Positions 32,178 through 42,350 of a stretch of DNA of 64,000 bases are shown here, piece by piece. The notes beneath the pieces were generated by a model. That model ran no database searches and was not told the DNA's origin. It was given only the letters and a program-made list of their open reading frames with translations. Position numbers and translations under genes: made by a program. This DNA is from Abditibacterium sp. Its GTDB lineage: Bacteria; Armatimonadota; Abditibacteriia; Abditibacteriales; Abditibacteriaceae. The stretch covers positions 3,036 to 67,035 of the forward strand of contig JAUJNG010000019.1 in the NCBI GenBank assembly GCA_030448265.1, written 5' to 3'. The first letter of the stretch is position 1, and the number at the start of each line of letters is the position of its first letter.

Positions 32178-33014
32178 ATGAAAATCGCACTTCAACTCGG
32201 CCTCATTCCTGGCTCCAACGTGGCCGACAAAGCAAAATGGGCCCAAGATCACGGCGTCGAAGGCATTGAACTCGGCGCTATCGGCGTCACCAACGAAAAA
32301 CTGCGCCAGCAGGCCGACGAAATCAACGGCATGGTGCCGATTTGCAGCGTGTGCGCCAACGCCACGCCCGACGGGGTCAAATCTTTCGACTTTCTCCATC
32401 CCGAAAAGGCCAAGCGGCGCGCTTCGATTGACGGCTCCAAAACAGTCCTCAAATTCTGCGGCGAAGTCGGCGCCGTCGGGCAAATCGTGCCGCCGATTTT
32501 CGGGCCGGCTGTCGTGCCCGATTTATCGCCCGTCATTTCCGTCGCCGAACTCGAAGAACAGTTGATGCTCGCCGCCTGTCACGAACTGGGGCCTTACGCA
32601 GCGGAAAACAAAACCCTTTTCATGCTGGAGCCGCTCAATCGCTACGAGCAGCATTATCTCCGCAAACAAAGCGACGGAATGCGGATTATCGACGCCGCGC
32701 AGGTGCCAGGAATCGGTTTGCTCTCCGACTTTTTCCATATGCACATCGAGGAAACGTCGTCGCCCAACGCCTTTCGCCACGCCAAGGGCTATACCAGCAG
32801 CATCCATCTCGCCGACAACACCCGTCAGGAGCCAGGAACCGGCGACATCGACTTCGTTTCCAGCTTCAAAGTGCTGCTCGAAAACGGTTACAGTGGCTTC
32901 ATGGCCTACGAATGCGGCATTTCCGGCGATTCGAGCGAGGAGAAAGCGGAAAATCTGGCGAAATCGCTGGATTATGTGCGCGATTGTATCAACAAAGCAA
33001 AACAGGGTGGTTGA
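32178..33014 (+). CDS. TIM-barrel sugar isomerase/epimerase (hydroxypyruvate isomerase-like)
   Basis: This 278-residue AP-endonuclease-2/xylose-isomerase-like barrel starts MKIALQLGLIPGSNVADKAK. Metal-binding acids are expected in LFMLEPLNRYEQHYL, in the SDFFHMHIEE strand, and in the late MAYECGISGD. A SIHLADNTRQEPGTGDIDF strand matches the Hyi/IolE-like branch. It acts on a sugar or keto-sugar, unknown here. It precedes a Gfo/Idh/MocA dehydrogenase with one palindrome between them, a frequent partnership in inositol or sugar catabolism. Confidence 0.85.
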   Translation: MKIALQLGLIPGSNVADKAKWAQDHGVEGIELGAIGVTNEKLRQQADEINGMVPICSVCANATPDGVKSFDFLHPEKAKRRASIDGSKTVLKFCGEVGAVGQIVPPIFGPAVVPDLSPVISVAELEEQLMLAACHELGPYAAENKTLFMLEPLNRYEQHYLRKQSDGMRIIDAAQVPGIGLLSDFFHMHIEETSSPNAFRHAKGYTSSIHLADNTRQEPGTGDIDFVSSFKVLLENGYSGFMAYECGISGDSSEEKAENLAKSLDYVRDCINKAKQGG

Positions 33015-33072
33015 AGTTGTTGGGTGGTTAGGTTGTTGATAACCACCCAACAACCTAACTACCTAACAACCC
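33004..33072. repeat. Inverted repeat between sugar isomerase and dehydrogenase genes
   Basis: GGTGGTTGAAGTTGTTGGGT / ACCCAACAACCTAACTACC-type arms meet at a TTGATAACC centre. The left end overlaps the isomerase stop and the right end is 6 bases from the dehydrogenase start. It consists of degenerate GGTTGTTG units. Confidence 0.85.
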
Positions 33073-33077
33073 CTATT

Positions 33078-34085
33078 ATGAAAGCAATTCTCACTGGACT
33101 GGGCGGGCGCGGCCTGCATTGGCTCAAAGCGATGAAAGAGCGCGACGATGTTGAGTTCGTCGCTTTTGTTGAGCCGTTTGAAGGCTCGATTACGCGCGCT
33201 GTTGAACAACACGGCGTGCCGCGCGAACTGATTTTTCCTTCGCTCGATGAGGCGATCCAAAATTCGAGCGCCGATTTCGTGCTCGATGTGACGCCGCCCG
33301 CCGTGCATCACGAAATCGCGCTGCGTGCTTTTGACGCCGGTTTGCACGTCATCGGCGAAAAACCGCTTTCCGACGATTTCCAAAACGCCAAACGGGTCGC
33401 CGAGGCGGGCGCGGCGGCGGGTTTGACGCACATGGTGACCCAGAACTACCGCTTCGGCGCCCAGCCACGCACCACGCGCAAGGCGATTGAAGAAGGACTG
33501 ATTGGGGCGCCAGGGCAGTGCGACGTGCGCTTTTACATGAACTGGGCCGATAATCCTGGTTCGCATTACGTGACCGAGCCGTTCATGGTCATCAACGACA
33601 TGATGGTGCATCATTTCGATTTGATCCGCTACATTTCGGGCCAGGAACCGGCTACGGTTCACGCCATGACGTGGAATCAGCCCTGGGGCTGGCACGCCGG
33701 CGATGCCTGCCATGCCATCGTTTTCCAATTCGCGTCGGGATTGGTGGCGACGCACGTCGCTGTGGGTTGCGCCGTCGGTTCGCGCACCAACTACAACGGC
33801 GACTGGCGTATCGAAGGCCCTAACGGCTCCATCGACTGGAACATGGGCCAGACGTCCTATTCGCATTTGCACCGCACGCAGGAAAAAGTCGATAAACGTC
33901 CCCTCGAACATCTGGAAGTCAAGGCGGGCGAGCAGGCGATGATGGACGAGTTTTTTGCCGCGATTGCCGAAAAACGCGAGCCGGAATGCGGCGCGCGCGA
34001 CAATCTTAAGTCGCTCGCGATGGTTTTTGGCGCGATTCAAAGCGCCAAAGAAGGCCGCGTTGTGGCGCTCGATGAATTGAGTTGA
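33078..34085 (+). CDS. Gfo/Idh/MocA family oxidoreductase
   Basis: This 335-residue NAD(P)-dependent dehydrogenase starts MKAILTGLGGRGLHWLKAMK, with the GLGGRG Rossmann motif. The conserved EKP (HVIGEKPLSDDF, residues about 93-104) carries the catalytic Lys. The C-terminal domain includes YVTEPFMVINDMMVHHFDLIR with the conserved Asp/His pair. The substrate is unknown. It probably acts with the upstream isomerase. Confidence 0.9.
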   Translation: MKAILTGLGGRGLHWLKAMKERDDVEFVAFVEPFEGSITRAVEQHGVPRELIFPSLDEAIQNSSADFVLDVTPPAVHHEIALRAFDAGLHVIGEKPLSDDFQNAKRVAEAGAAAGLTHMVTQNYRFGAQPRTTRKAIEEGLIGAPGQCDVRFYMNWADNPGSHYVTEPFMVINDMMVHHFDLIRYISGQEPATVHAMTWNQPWGWHAGDACHAIVFQFASGLVATHVAVGCAVGSRTNYNGDWRIEGPNGSIDWNMGQTSYSHLHRTQEKVDKRPLEHLEVKAGEQAMMDEFFAAIAEKREPECGARDNLKSLAMVFGAIQSAKEGRVVALDELS

Positions 34086-34113
34086 ATATTTTTGGCTCCC
34101 TCGTGGGGTGCAG

Positions 34114-34159
34114 AAAGCAATGGCACCGCTTCCCCTTGGGGCGCGGTGCCATTGCTTTT
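34114..34159 (+). terminator. Likely terminator after the Gfo/Idh/MocA gene
   Basis: AAAGCAATGGCACCGC pairs with GCGGTGCCATTGCTTT across a CTTCCCCTTGGGGC loop, followed by TTGTTCTTG. It ends the isomerase-dehydrogenase operon 29 bases after the stop. Confidence 0.85.
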
Positions 34160-34165
34160 GTTCTT

Positions 34166-34420
34166 GACCTGGGCGCGAAATCAGTTTGTGGCTCGAATTC
34201 GGGCCGGAAATGCTCCAATATGTGAAAATGATTGGTGAAAACTCTTATTCCCAACGCGGTGCAAAGATTGAAATGCCGCGCCATCGTCACGGCGACGTGT
34301 GATGACACTGCACAAGTGTCTTCTTGCTGAAACGTTGTCGGGGAAGATGACTGGATTAAGTCTGGTTTTCGGGGAGTTTTTCATCTCGATGGTTCAAATG
34401 AAGAGGCAAACGGGCCTGGC
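34166..34420 (+). promoter_or_regulatory. Leader region of the GGDEF/EAL gene
   Basis: About 255 bases precede the GGDEF/EAL gene. I see no coding signal, palindrome or recognisable riboswitch core, only AT-richer patches such as ATATGTGAAAATGATTGG that may hold the promoter. A GEMM-type c-di-GMP aptamer was looked for and not found. Confidence 0.35.
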
Positions 34421-37400
34421 ATGACGCTTCGTGTCAAAACCCTGCTCAGTGTGGGCGCGGCGCTCGCGGGGCTGCTTTTCGCGCTCTACGCGACGCTGCG
34501 GCCCGTTGTCTTGGACGAGTTCGCGCGCGCCGAGGCGAGCGCGGCGACCCATCGTTTGAATCGGGTTCAGGCCGTTTTAAACCAGACGCTGGCCGAATTC
34601 GCCGCCGGCTACCGCGACTGGGCCGCCTCCAACGACACTTATCGTTTCGTGGCCGAGGGCGACGAGGATTTCGTGCAGAACCGGCTCCAGGCCGGCTCTC
34701 TGCTCGCGGCGCGCGCCAATTTTGTAGCCATTGTCGGCAGTGACGGCGAAGTGCGCTTCGCCACCCTCTTCGATAACCGCACCCGTCAAAACGTCCCCCT
34801 TCCCATTGAACTGCGCCAGCACTTGCAGCCGCAAGCCCCGCTTTTACAGCATCGCAGTGCGCGAGATTTCCAGGCGGGACTGATTTCGCTGCCCGACGGC
34901 CCCATGATGGTGGCATCGCTGCCCATCACTTCCAGCGATGGGCGGGCGCCGGTGCGAGGCACGATTCTCTTCGGGCGCTATCTCAATCGCGAGGGATGGG
35001 CAACCGGTTGGGAAACCTCACTGCGCGCCATCGGGCGCGAAGTCGAATTTCGCGCCTTCGATGGGAGCCTGTCGCCCAACTTCGCGCTCGCCAAAACGCA
35101 GCTGCTGGGCGAGACGCGCCGTTCTTTCGTGCAAATGGAGAGCAATCGGGAAGGCGTGGGAGAGATGGCGGGCTACGTTTTGCTGCGCGATGTTTCAAAC
35201 CGGCCCATCGGTTTGGTGCGCGTCGCCTCGCCGCTCGCATTCGCCAATCAGGGCCGTCTCACGCTCGCTTACATCGCCGCGATTATGGGTTTGAGCGGCA
35301 TTTTGTTCCTGATTTTATCGCTGTGGCCCATCGAACGGCTGGTTCTGGCGCGTCTGGCGCGCCTCAACCACCTGGTCGATGAAGTGCGCGTGGGCGGCGA
35401 CCTTTCCAAGCGTCTCGACGAGCGCGGCGGCGATGAACTCTCCCAGCTCGCGGCCAATATCAACCGCACTTTCGCGGCGCTTCTGGCGGCGGCGCGGCGC
35501 CAGAAGCGCTCGGAGCGGCTTTATCAATTGATGGCCGAAACCGCGCTCAGCGCAGGCGACGCTTATTTCGTGTGGCAGGCGGGCGAAGAGTTTCTCGACT
35601 GGCACGGCGACATCGACGCGCTTCTGGGCTACTCGCCTGGCGGCATGAAACGAACCCAGAAAGCGTGGCTCCAGCACATTCATTTTCTGGATCAGGGCCG
35701 CGTGGTGCGCTCCTGCGCCCGCGCTTTGGCGTTGCAACAGCCGGTGCAAATCGAGTTTCGCGTGATTCGCTGCGACGGCACCACGCGGCACTGGATGATT
35801 CGCGGCAGGCCGCTTTCGCCCGACAAAATCGAGGCTCGCACCGAGAGCCTGCGCGTGGAAATTCGCGCCGAAAACGACGGCGCGCCGCGTTTGCTGGCGG
35901 TTTGCATCGACATCACGGCGCGCAAACTGGCCGAGGAAGCCTTGCGCCAGAGCGAAGAGCGTTTGCAGCGCATCTTCGAGACCGCCGCCGACGCCATCGT
36001 CATCGCCGACCGCGAGGGTCAAATCACCTTCGCCAATCCCGCCGCCGCGCGCATTTTCGGCCTGATGCGCGAAGAAATCACCGCGCGCAGCATCGACGAC
36101 CCCGCCTGGGGTTACAGCGCGCTCGACGGCGGTGTTTTTGACCCCTCGGAAAACCCCTTTCATCGCGTTCGCGCTATGGGCGAGCCGGTTTACGAAGTGC
36201 AATACGGCGTGGCCGGAGCCGACGGCGCGCGCGTCATCGTGTCGGTCAACGCCGCGCCGCTTCTGGACGCGCGCGGCAGCTTTTCCGGCATGGTCGCCTC
36301 CTTCACGGATGTCACCGAGCGCCGCACGCTTCAAGAGCGCCTGCGCCATCAGGCGTTTCACGACGCGCTCACCGGACTGGCGAACCGCTCCCTGCTGCGC
36401 GACCGCCTCGAACACGCGCTTTTGCGGCGCGGCAAGGGCGATAATCCGGTCGCGGTGTTGTTTATTGACCTGGACAACTTCAAATACATCAACGATTCTC
36501 TGGGCCACGCGGCGGGCGACGAACTCCTCGTGGCCATCGCCAACCGGCTGCGAATTTCGCTGCGCGGCGCGGATACAGCGGCGCGTTTCGGCGGCGACGA
36601 GTTCGTGGTGCTTTTGGAAGACGTGGACAGCCCGCACTACGCCATTCAGGTCGCGGAGCGCTTGCTGGAAGCCTTGCGCGAGCCGCTCATTTTGAGCGGG
36701 CGCGAAGTGTTCACCACGCCCAGCATCGGCATCGCGTTTTCGACCGGCGACTACGACCATCCCGATGAAATGCTGCGCCACGCCGACGCCGCCATGTATG
36801 AGGCCAAACGCAACGGCAAGGCCCGCTACGAAGTGTTTCATTCGAGCATGAGTGCCTCGGCGCTCAATCGCCTCGAAATCGAAAACGATTTGCGGCGCGC
36901 TCTGCAAAACAACGAGTTTTTTCTGCACTTCCAGCCCAAATGGCATCTCGCCACCGACTCGATCACCGGTTTCGAGGCCCTGGTGCGCTGGCGCCATCCC
37001 CAGCGCGGCCTGGTGCCGCCTGGCGAATTCATTCCCATCGCCGAAGAGACCGGCCTCATCGTGCCGCTCGGTTTTCAGGTTCTCAAAAGCGCCTGCGAAC
37101 AGGCGCGTCTCTGGAGCCGGCAAGTGTCGAGGCCCCTCACAATGGCCGTCAACGTTTCGGCCCGCCAGCTTCAAATGCCGGAAATGGTGCCTTTAGTCGC
37201 GCGGGTGTTAGAGGAATCGGGCTTCGCGCCAGGCTGTTTGATTTTGGAAATCACCGAAAGCGCCATCGTGGAGCGCACCGGCGCCATGCTCGACACGCTC
37301 AATGCCCTCAAAGCCCTGGGCGTCAAACTCGCCATCGACGATTTCGGAACCGGCTATTCATCGCTGGCGTATTTGCGCGCTTTTCCCTTCGATTATCTCA

Positions 37401-37666
37401 AAATCGACCGCCAGTTCGTGACCAACGTGCATGAAGAAAGCGGAAGCGGCGTCATCGTTTCTTCGATGATTACCCTCGCTCACGCCCTCAATCTGGTAGT
37501 GATTGCCGAAGGTGCCGAGCAAGCCGAAGAAGTGGCGCATTTGCGGCGTCTGGGCTGCGATCTGGCGCAGGGCTATTATTTTGGCCGTCCCATGTCCGCA
37601 GGGGAAATCGAAGCGCGCCTGGGGCTGCATTCCAACGGCGTCGCGGCGCTTCGCGCGGCGGTTTAG
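34421..37666 (+). CDS. Membrane receptor with CHASE4-like, HAMP, PAS, GGDEF and EAL domains
   Basis: A 1081-residue bifunctional c-di-GMP protein. Two membrane helices (about 8-27 and 283-305) enclose a periplasmic CHASE4-like domain (FAAGYRDWAASNDTYRFVAEGDEDF). A HAMP-like segment and two PAS domains follow. The GGDEF domain (about 650-800) has an intact ARFGGDEFVVL site and a RGAD I-site five residues before it, so cyclase activity and product inhibition are expected. The EAL domain (about 815-1070) has GFEALVRWRHP, NVSARQL, EITESA and AIDDFGTGYSSLAYLR, so phosphodiesterase activity is also plausible. The external ligand is unknown. Confidence 0.93.
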   Translation: MTLRVKTLLSVGAALAGLLFALYATLRPVVLDEFARAEASAATHRLNRVQAVLNQTLAEFAAGYRDWAASNDTYRFVAEGDEDFVQNRLQAGSLLAARANFVAIVGSDGEVRFATLFDNRTRQNVPLPIELRQHLQPQAPLLQHRSARDFQAGLISLPDGPMMVASLPITSSDGRAPVRGTILFGRYLNREGWATGWETSLRAIGREVEFRAFDGSLSPNFALAKTQLLGETRRSFVQMESNREGVGEMAGYVLLRDVSNRPIGLVRVASPLAFANQGRLTLAYIAAIMGLSGILFLILSLWPIERLVLARLARLNHLVDEVRVGGDLSKRLDERGGDELSQLAANINRTFAALLAAARRQKRSERLYQLMAETALSAGDAYFVWQAGEEFLDWHGDIDALLGYSPGGMKRTQKAWLQHIHFLDQGRVVRSCARALALQQPVQIEFRVIRCDGTTRHWMIRGRPLSPDKIEARTESLRVEIRAENDGAPRLLAVCIDITARKLAEEALRQSEERLQRIFETAADAIVIADREGQITFANPAAARIFGLMREEITARSIDDPAWGYSALDGGVFDPSENPFHRVRAMGEPVYEVQYGVAGADGARVIVSVNAAPLLDARGSFSGMVASFTDVTERRTLQERLRHQAFHDALTGLANRSLLRDRLEHALLRRGKGDNPVAVLFIDLDNFKYINDSLGHAAGDELLVAIANRLRISLRGADTAARFGGDEFVVLLEDVDSPHYAIQVAERLLEALREPLILSGREVFTTPSIGIAFSTGDYDHPDEMLRHADAAMYEAKRNGKARYEVFHSSMSASALNRLEIENDLRRALQNNEFFLHFQPKWHLATDSITGFEALVRWRHPQRGLVPPGEFIPIAEETGLIVPLGFQVLKSACEQARLWSRQVSRPLTMAVNVSARQLQMPEMVPLVARVLEESGFAPGCLILEITESAIVERTGAMLDTLNALKALGVKLAIDDFGTGYSSLAYLRAFPFDYLKIDRQFVTNVHEESGSGVIVSSMITLAHALNLVVIAEGAEQAEEVAHLRRLGCDLAQGYYFGRPMSAGEIEARLGLHSNGVAALRAAV

Positions 37667-37695
37667 GAGCGTGAGCGGATTCTTAAAACGATGCC

Positions 37696-37798
37696 CGCCA
37701 ACTAAGCTCATCCGTTGGAAGCCAAAGTGACGAACGAGCGAAGCAAGATCGGAGCAATAGACGGTCGGGTGCAGCGCCTTGTCGTGCGGTCGTTGGGA
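37696..37798 (-). other. attC-like integron recombination site 4
   Basis: On the minus strand TCCCAAC (37798-37792), ACAAGGCGCTGCACCCGACCG, a loop of about 45 bases, CGGATGAGCTTA and GTTGGCG (37702-37696). It has the same L-box layout as sites 1-3. It closes the cassette carrying the CHAT-like gene, about 180 bases after that gene's stop codon, and lies 29 bases from the GGDEF/EAL gene end. Confidence 0.75.
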
Positions 37799-37899
37799 TA
37801 TTTAGCGACGTGAGGCGTGTGTTAGGAGAAATTATAAGTTGGAGCCACTAAATCTATCGATATCAGTCTTCTCGAAACGATCAACAAAGCAGCAATGAG

Positions 37900-37958
37900 C
37901 GAACTCACTCACCGCTTGAAGGGTGCCATTGCCATCTTTCAAGCCGTGAGTGAGTCGT
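37900..37958. repeat. Hairpin within the second cassette island
   Basis: CGAACTCACTCACCGCTTGA pairs with TTCAAGCCGTGAGTGAGTCG around a 17-base loop, with TTAGTTGGCC outside. It starts 24 bases downstream of the CHAT-like gene stop on the minus strand. It could be that gene's terminator or a degenerate attC; the core boxes are poor. Confidence 0.7.
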
Positions 37959-37981
37959 TAGTTGGCCGGAATCAAAGACTC

Positions 37982-38599
37982 TTACTCAAAGTGTTGGAAC
38001 GTTTGAACCGAGTCTTTGATCTTCAAGTCATGCAAAGCAGCTAATGCAGCCGCTTCTTTATCGCTGTATTTAACTGCTGTGAAAACCGGATCGTCACTGT
38101 CCTCAGCGAGCAGGTGATGGAAAAATCCCGTTAGAAACAAAGTGCCTGCATCGTTCCAATCGGTTGGTGCAATGTAACCTTTGTAGCCAGCCTTTAGAAA
38201 AGCATCGGCTAATGGTTTGCGCCCGCTGGCACATGCAACGCTGATGAGCGTGCCTTGTGCTTTTGTGACAAGCTCCGGAATGTTTTGCGGCGTCAGGTAA
38301 AACTTGATGCCTTGCCACATCTCTCGTCCGTAATGATCAAGCTGACCTTCAATTCTGTCTATCACATCAAATCGCAGGCTTGGCTCTTCGTTCGTGCCGT
38401 CACCATGACACATTATGATGACGTATTCCGTTTCAGGATGATTGCGAGCCAGAAAATCCAATACGTGTTGTTTGTGTATCAACTTGTGCAGGTAAACTCG
38501 AATATTACGACTTTCCAGCATCGTTCGCAACATCAAGGCGCTTTCAACCATGCCAAACGCCATATCGCAGCCGATAACGACTGTATCAAATTTTTTCAT
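37982..38599 (-). CDS. Caspase/CHAT-like clan CD peptidase candidate in a gene cassette
   Basis: This 205-residue protein consists almost entirely of one Rossmann-like fold. A first strand FDTVVIGCD is followed by a hydrophobic strand ending in the His block YVIIMCHGDG (His65), then TLISVACASG with Cys123 at the end of a hydrophobic strand, and KPLADAFLKAGYKGYIAPTD plus LFLTGFFHHLLAED. This His-Gly then x-Cys order and the following AFLxAG helix match clan CD cysteine peptidases, especially CHAT domains. No death or sensor domain is attached. Codon use is AT-richer than in the neighbours, and attC-like sites flank it. A protease role in defence or regulation is inferred. Confidence 0.68.
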   Translation of the reverse strand: MKKFDTVVIGCDMAFGMVESALMLRTMLESRNIRVYLHKLIHKQHVLDFLARNHPETEYVIIMCHGDGTNEEPSLRFDVIDRIEGQLDHYGREMWQGIKFYLTPQNIPELVTKAQGTLISVACASGRKPLADAFLKAGYKGYIAPTDWNDAGTLFLTGFFHHLLAEDSDDPVFTAVKYSDKEAAALAALHDLKIKDSVQTFQHFE

Positions 38600-38769
38600 G
38601 TTTCCTCCGCTAATACCATTTAAAAAGTGATTATGTAGAAGTCGCGCGGCAACGCAACCGCGCTAGTAGTGGCGACAACTACATTGCATTCGTAAAAAGG
38701 CTATTAGAGAAAGGCGGGCATATGTAAATGATTACTCAACTCAATAGCTGTGTCAAGCCGCGCACCGCG

Positions 38770-38861
38770 GTAGAACGATCAAGATAATCCGCCGCCTGAA
38801 ACGCAGTGAGGAGAAGCGACGAGCGAAGCTCTGGGCGGGCGGGTGTGGCGCCTTGTTGTGC
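38770..38861 (-). other. attC-like integron recombination site 5
   Basis: On the minus strand GCACAAC (38861-38855), AAGGCGCCACACCCGCCCGC, a central loop of about 35 bases, GGCGGCGGATTATCTTGATC and GTTCTAC (38776-38770). It lies upstream of the CHAT-like gene in the same orientation as sites 1-4. The 38600-38769 stretch between them holds only a small TGTAG...CTACA hairpin. Confidence 0.72.
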
Positions 38862-38941
38862 CTTTATGAGGCGCTTTGGGGCGAAGGCTTTTGGCCGAAC
38901 ACAAGCCAAAAATAAGATAACAACCCCTCAGCGCAACTTTA

Positions 38942-38986
38942 AATAAAGAACACGAGGATTCAATTCAATCCTCGTGTTCTTTATCA
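38942..38986 (-). terminator. Terminator of the atp operon
   Basis: AATAAAGAACACGAGGATT pairs perfectly with AATCCTCGTGTTCTTTAT around a six-base loop (CAATTC). It lies 8 bases downstream of the atpC stop on the minus strand and ends in TTTATTTAAAG. Confidence 0.88.
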
Positions 38987-38993
38987 TTGGACT

Positions 38994-39404
38994 TTAGCGT
39001 CCCGCCGCGACGCGACTTCGCGCCCGCGCACGCTGCAACGCCGACGTCGCGCGTTCGCGCTGCAAAACTTCGCCTTCAAACTTGCCCGCTAAACGATTCA
39101 AAGCGCGCTCTTCGGCCTGCTTCGCGCGTTCGGCGTTGATATCGGACGCAAATTCAGCAGAATCGGCCAGAAGCTGCGCCGTGTTGTTGGAAACCTGAAA
39201 AAAGCCGCCGCCCACGAAGAGGCGCAGTTCGCGGCCATCGGCGTCGGTGATGCGAACCAGACCAGGCTGAAGCGCCGCGACCATCGGCGCGTGATTGGCC
39301 AAAACGCCAAACGAGCCTTCCATGCCAGGCGCCTGAATCGATTCGACGGGCGCACTGAAAATCTCGCGTTCGGGCGTCACGACGGACAGGGTGAAAGTAG
39401 CCAT
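38994..39404 (-). CDS. atpC: ATP synthase epsilon subunit
   Basis: This 136-residue subunit starts MATFTLSVVTPEREIFSAPV. The beta-sandwich carries GMEGSFGVLANHAPMVAALQPG and the C-terminal helical hairpin is Arg/Ala-rich (ERALNRLAGKFEGEVLQRE to SRVAAGR). It couples the central stalk and can inhibit ATP hydrolysis. Last gene of the operon, separated from atpD by a family B hairpin that leaves no clear ribosome-binding site. Confidence 0.95.
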   Translation of the reverse strand: MATFTLSVVTPEREIFSAPVESIQAPGMEGSFGVLANHAPMVAALQPGLVRITDADGRELRLFVGGGFFQVSNNTAQLLADSAEFASDINAERAKQAEERALNRLAGKFEGEVLQRERATSALQRARARSRVAAGR

Positions 39405-39410
39405 TGTTTT

Positions 39411-39493
39411 TGAAGGCTAAAGGATGAAGGCTAAAGGCTAAATCAAACACAGCGCGAATGATTTAGCCTTTAGCCTTCATCCTTTAGCCTTTC
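39411..39493. repeat. Inverted repeat, family B copy 4, between atpD and atpC
   Basis: Arms of TGAAGGCTAAAGGATGAAGG type and complement surround a loop CAAACACAGCGCGAATGATT. It begins immediately after the atpD stop codon and ends 6 bases before the atpC start. Confidence 0.93.
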
Positions 39494-41378
<1,885 letters not shown>

Positions 41379-42260
41379 TTAACCTTTGAGGGCTTCCGAA
41401 CCGCCGATAATGTCGAGCAGATCTTTGGTGATGCCCGCCTGACGGGTGCGGTTGGCGATCAGCGTCAGGTTGTCGATTTGTTCGCCCGCGTTTTTGGTGG
41501 CGGCGCTCATCGCCGTCATGCGCGCGCCGTATTCCGAAGCCGTCGCTTCCATCAAAAGCTGATAAACCCGCGTTTCAACATAGCGCGGCAGCAACACGCC
41601 CAGCAATTCCTCGATTTTCGGCTCGAAAATGAAGTCGCTGCGCCCGCCTTTCTGGTCGCCTTCCTCGGCGGCGGGCGGTTCGATGGGCAGAAACTTCACG
41701 GTTTCCGGTCGCTGCACGAGGGCCGAAACGAATTCGGTGTAGCAAATGTAAACCTCGTCCACCTGACCGACTGAAAACTGGCCTGTGAGGGTGTTGGAAA
41801 CGGCGCGAATGGTGTCGTAAGGCGTGTCCGGCCCAATCGCCGGAAAAGTTTCGGTGAGCGCGTAGCCGCGTTTGGCGAAGTATTCGTTCGCTTTGCGGCC
41901 CAGACTCACGATTCTGACGTTGGCCGCGCCGTGCTGTGCGATTTGGCTGTCAACGAAACGGTGCGCGAGGCGCAGCAAGTTGGAGTTGTAAGCACCCGCC
42001 AGACCTTTATCGGCGGAAATGACGACCACCATCACGCTTTGCACGGGCCGCACCGTCAGAAGCGGATGCGAAAAGTCTTTGACCGAGGGCGCGAGGGTGC
42101 CGACGAGTTCAGCCATCGTATTGGCGTAGGGCTTGCCTTTTTGCACGCGCTCTTGGACGCGGCGCAGTTTGGCGGCGGCCACCATTTTCATCGCCTGAGT
42201 GATCTGAGCGATGTTTTTGACGACGCGGATTTTGCGTTTGATGTCGCGGAGTGATGCCAT
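41379..42260 (-). CDS. atpG: ATP synthase gamma subunit
   Basis: This 293-residue central-stalk subunit starts MASLRDIKRKIRVVKNIAQI, the long N-terminal coiled-coil helix. It ends with the matching C-terminal helix RMTAMSAATKNAGEQIDNLT-LIANRTRQAGITKDLLDII. VVISADKGLAGAYNSNLLR is conserved. Its start is 8 bases from a family B hairpin on the atpA side. Confidence 0.96.
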   Translation of the reverse strand: MASLRDIKRKIRVVKNIAQITQAMKMVAAAKLRRVQERVQKGKPYANTMAELVGTLAPSVKDFSHPLLTVRPVQSVMVVVISADKGLAGAYNSNLLRLAHRFVDSQIAQHGAANVRIVSLGRKANEYFAKRGYALTETFPAIGPDTPYDTIRAVSNTLTGQFSVGQVDEVYICYTEFVSALVQRPETVKFLPIEPPAAEEGDQKGGRSDFIFEPKIEELLGVLLPRYVETRVYQLLMEATASEYGARMTAMSAATKNAGEQIDNLTLIANRTRQAGITKDLLDIIGGSEALKG

Positions 42261-42267
42261 TATTTAG

Positions 42268-42347
42268 AAGGCTAAAGGCTAAAGGCTGAAGGCTAAATCA
42301 TTCGAACTTGGTTGATTTAGCCTTTAGCCTTTAGCCTTTAGCCTTTT
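42268..42347. repeat. Inverted repeat, family B copy 5, between atpA and atpG
   Basis: AAGGCTAAAGGCTAAAGGCT arms with their complement surround an ATCATTCGAACTTGGTTGAT loop. It starts 4 bases after the atpA stop and ends 7 bases before the atpG start on the minus strand. Confidence 0.93.
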
Positions 42348-42350
42348 CTC

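Noticed and set aside
34166-34420. Possible c-di-GMP riboswitch before the GGDEF/EAL gene
   Set aside because: The conserved GEMM core elements were not found by eye.
35315-37174. 619-codon minus-strand open frame opposite the GGDEF/EAL gene
   Set aside because: Antisense shadow of a gene with clear domains on the plus strand; translation is low complexity.
37900-37958. Hairpin as a sixth attC site
   Set aside because: Arms pair well, but RYYYAAC/GTTRRRY core boxes and the GGGTGAGCTTGG L box are missing; terminator is as likely.
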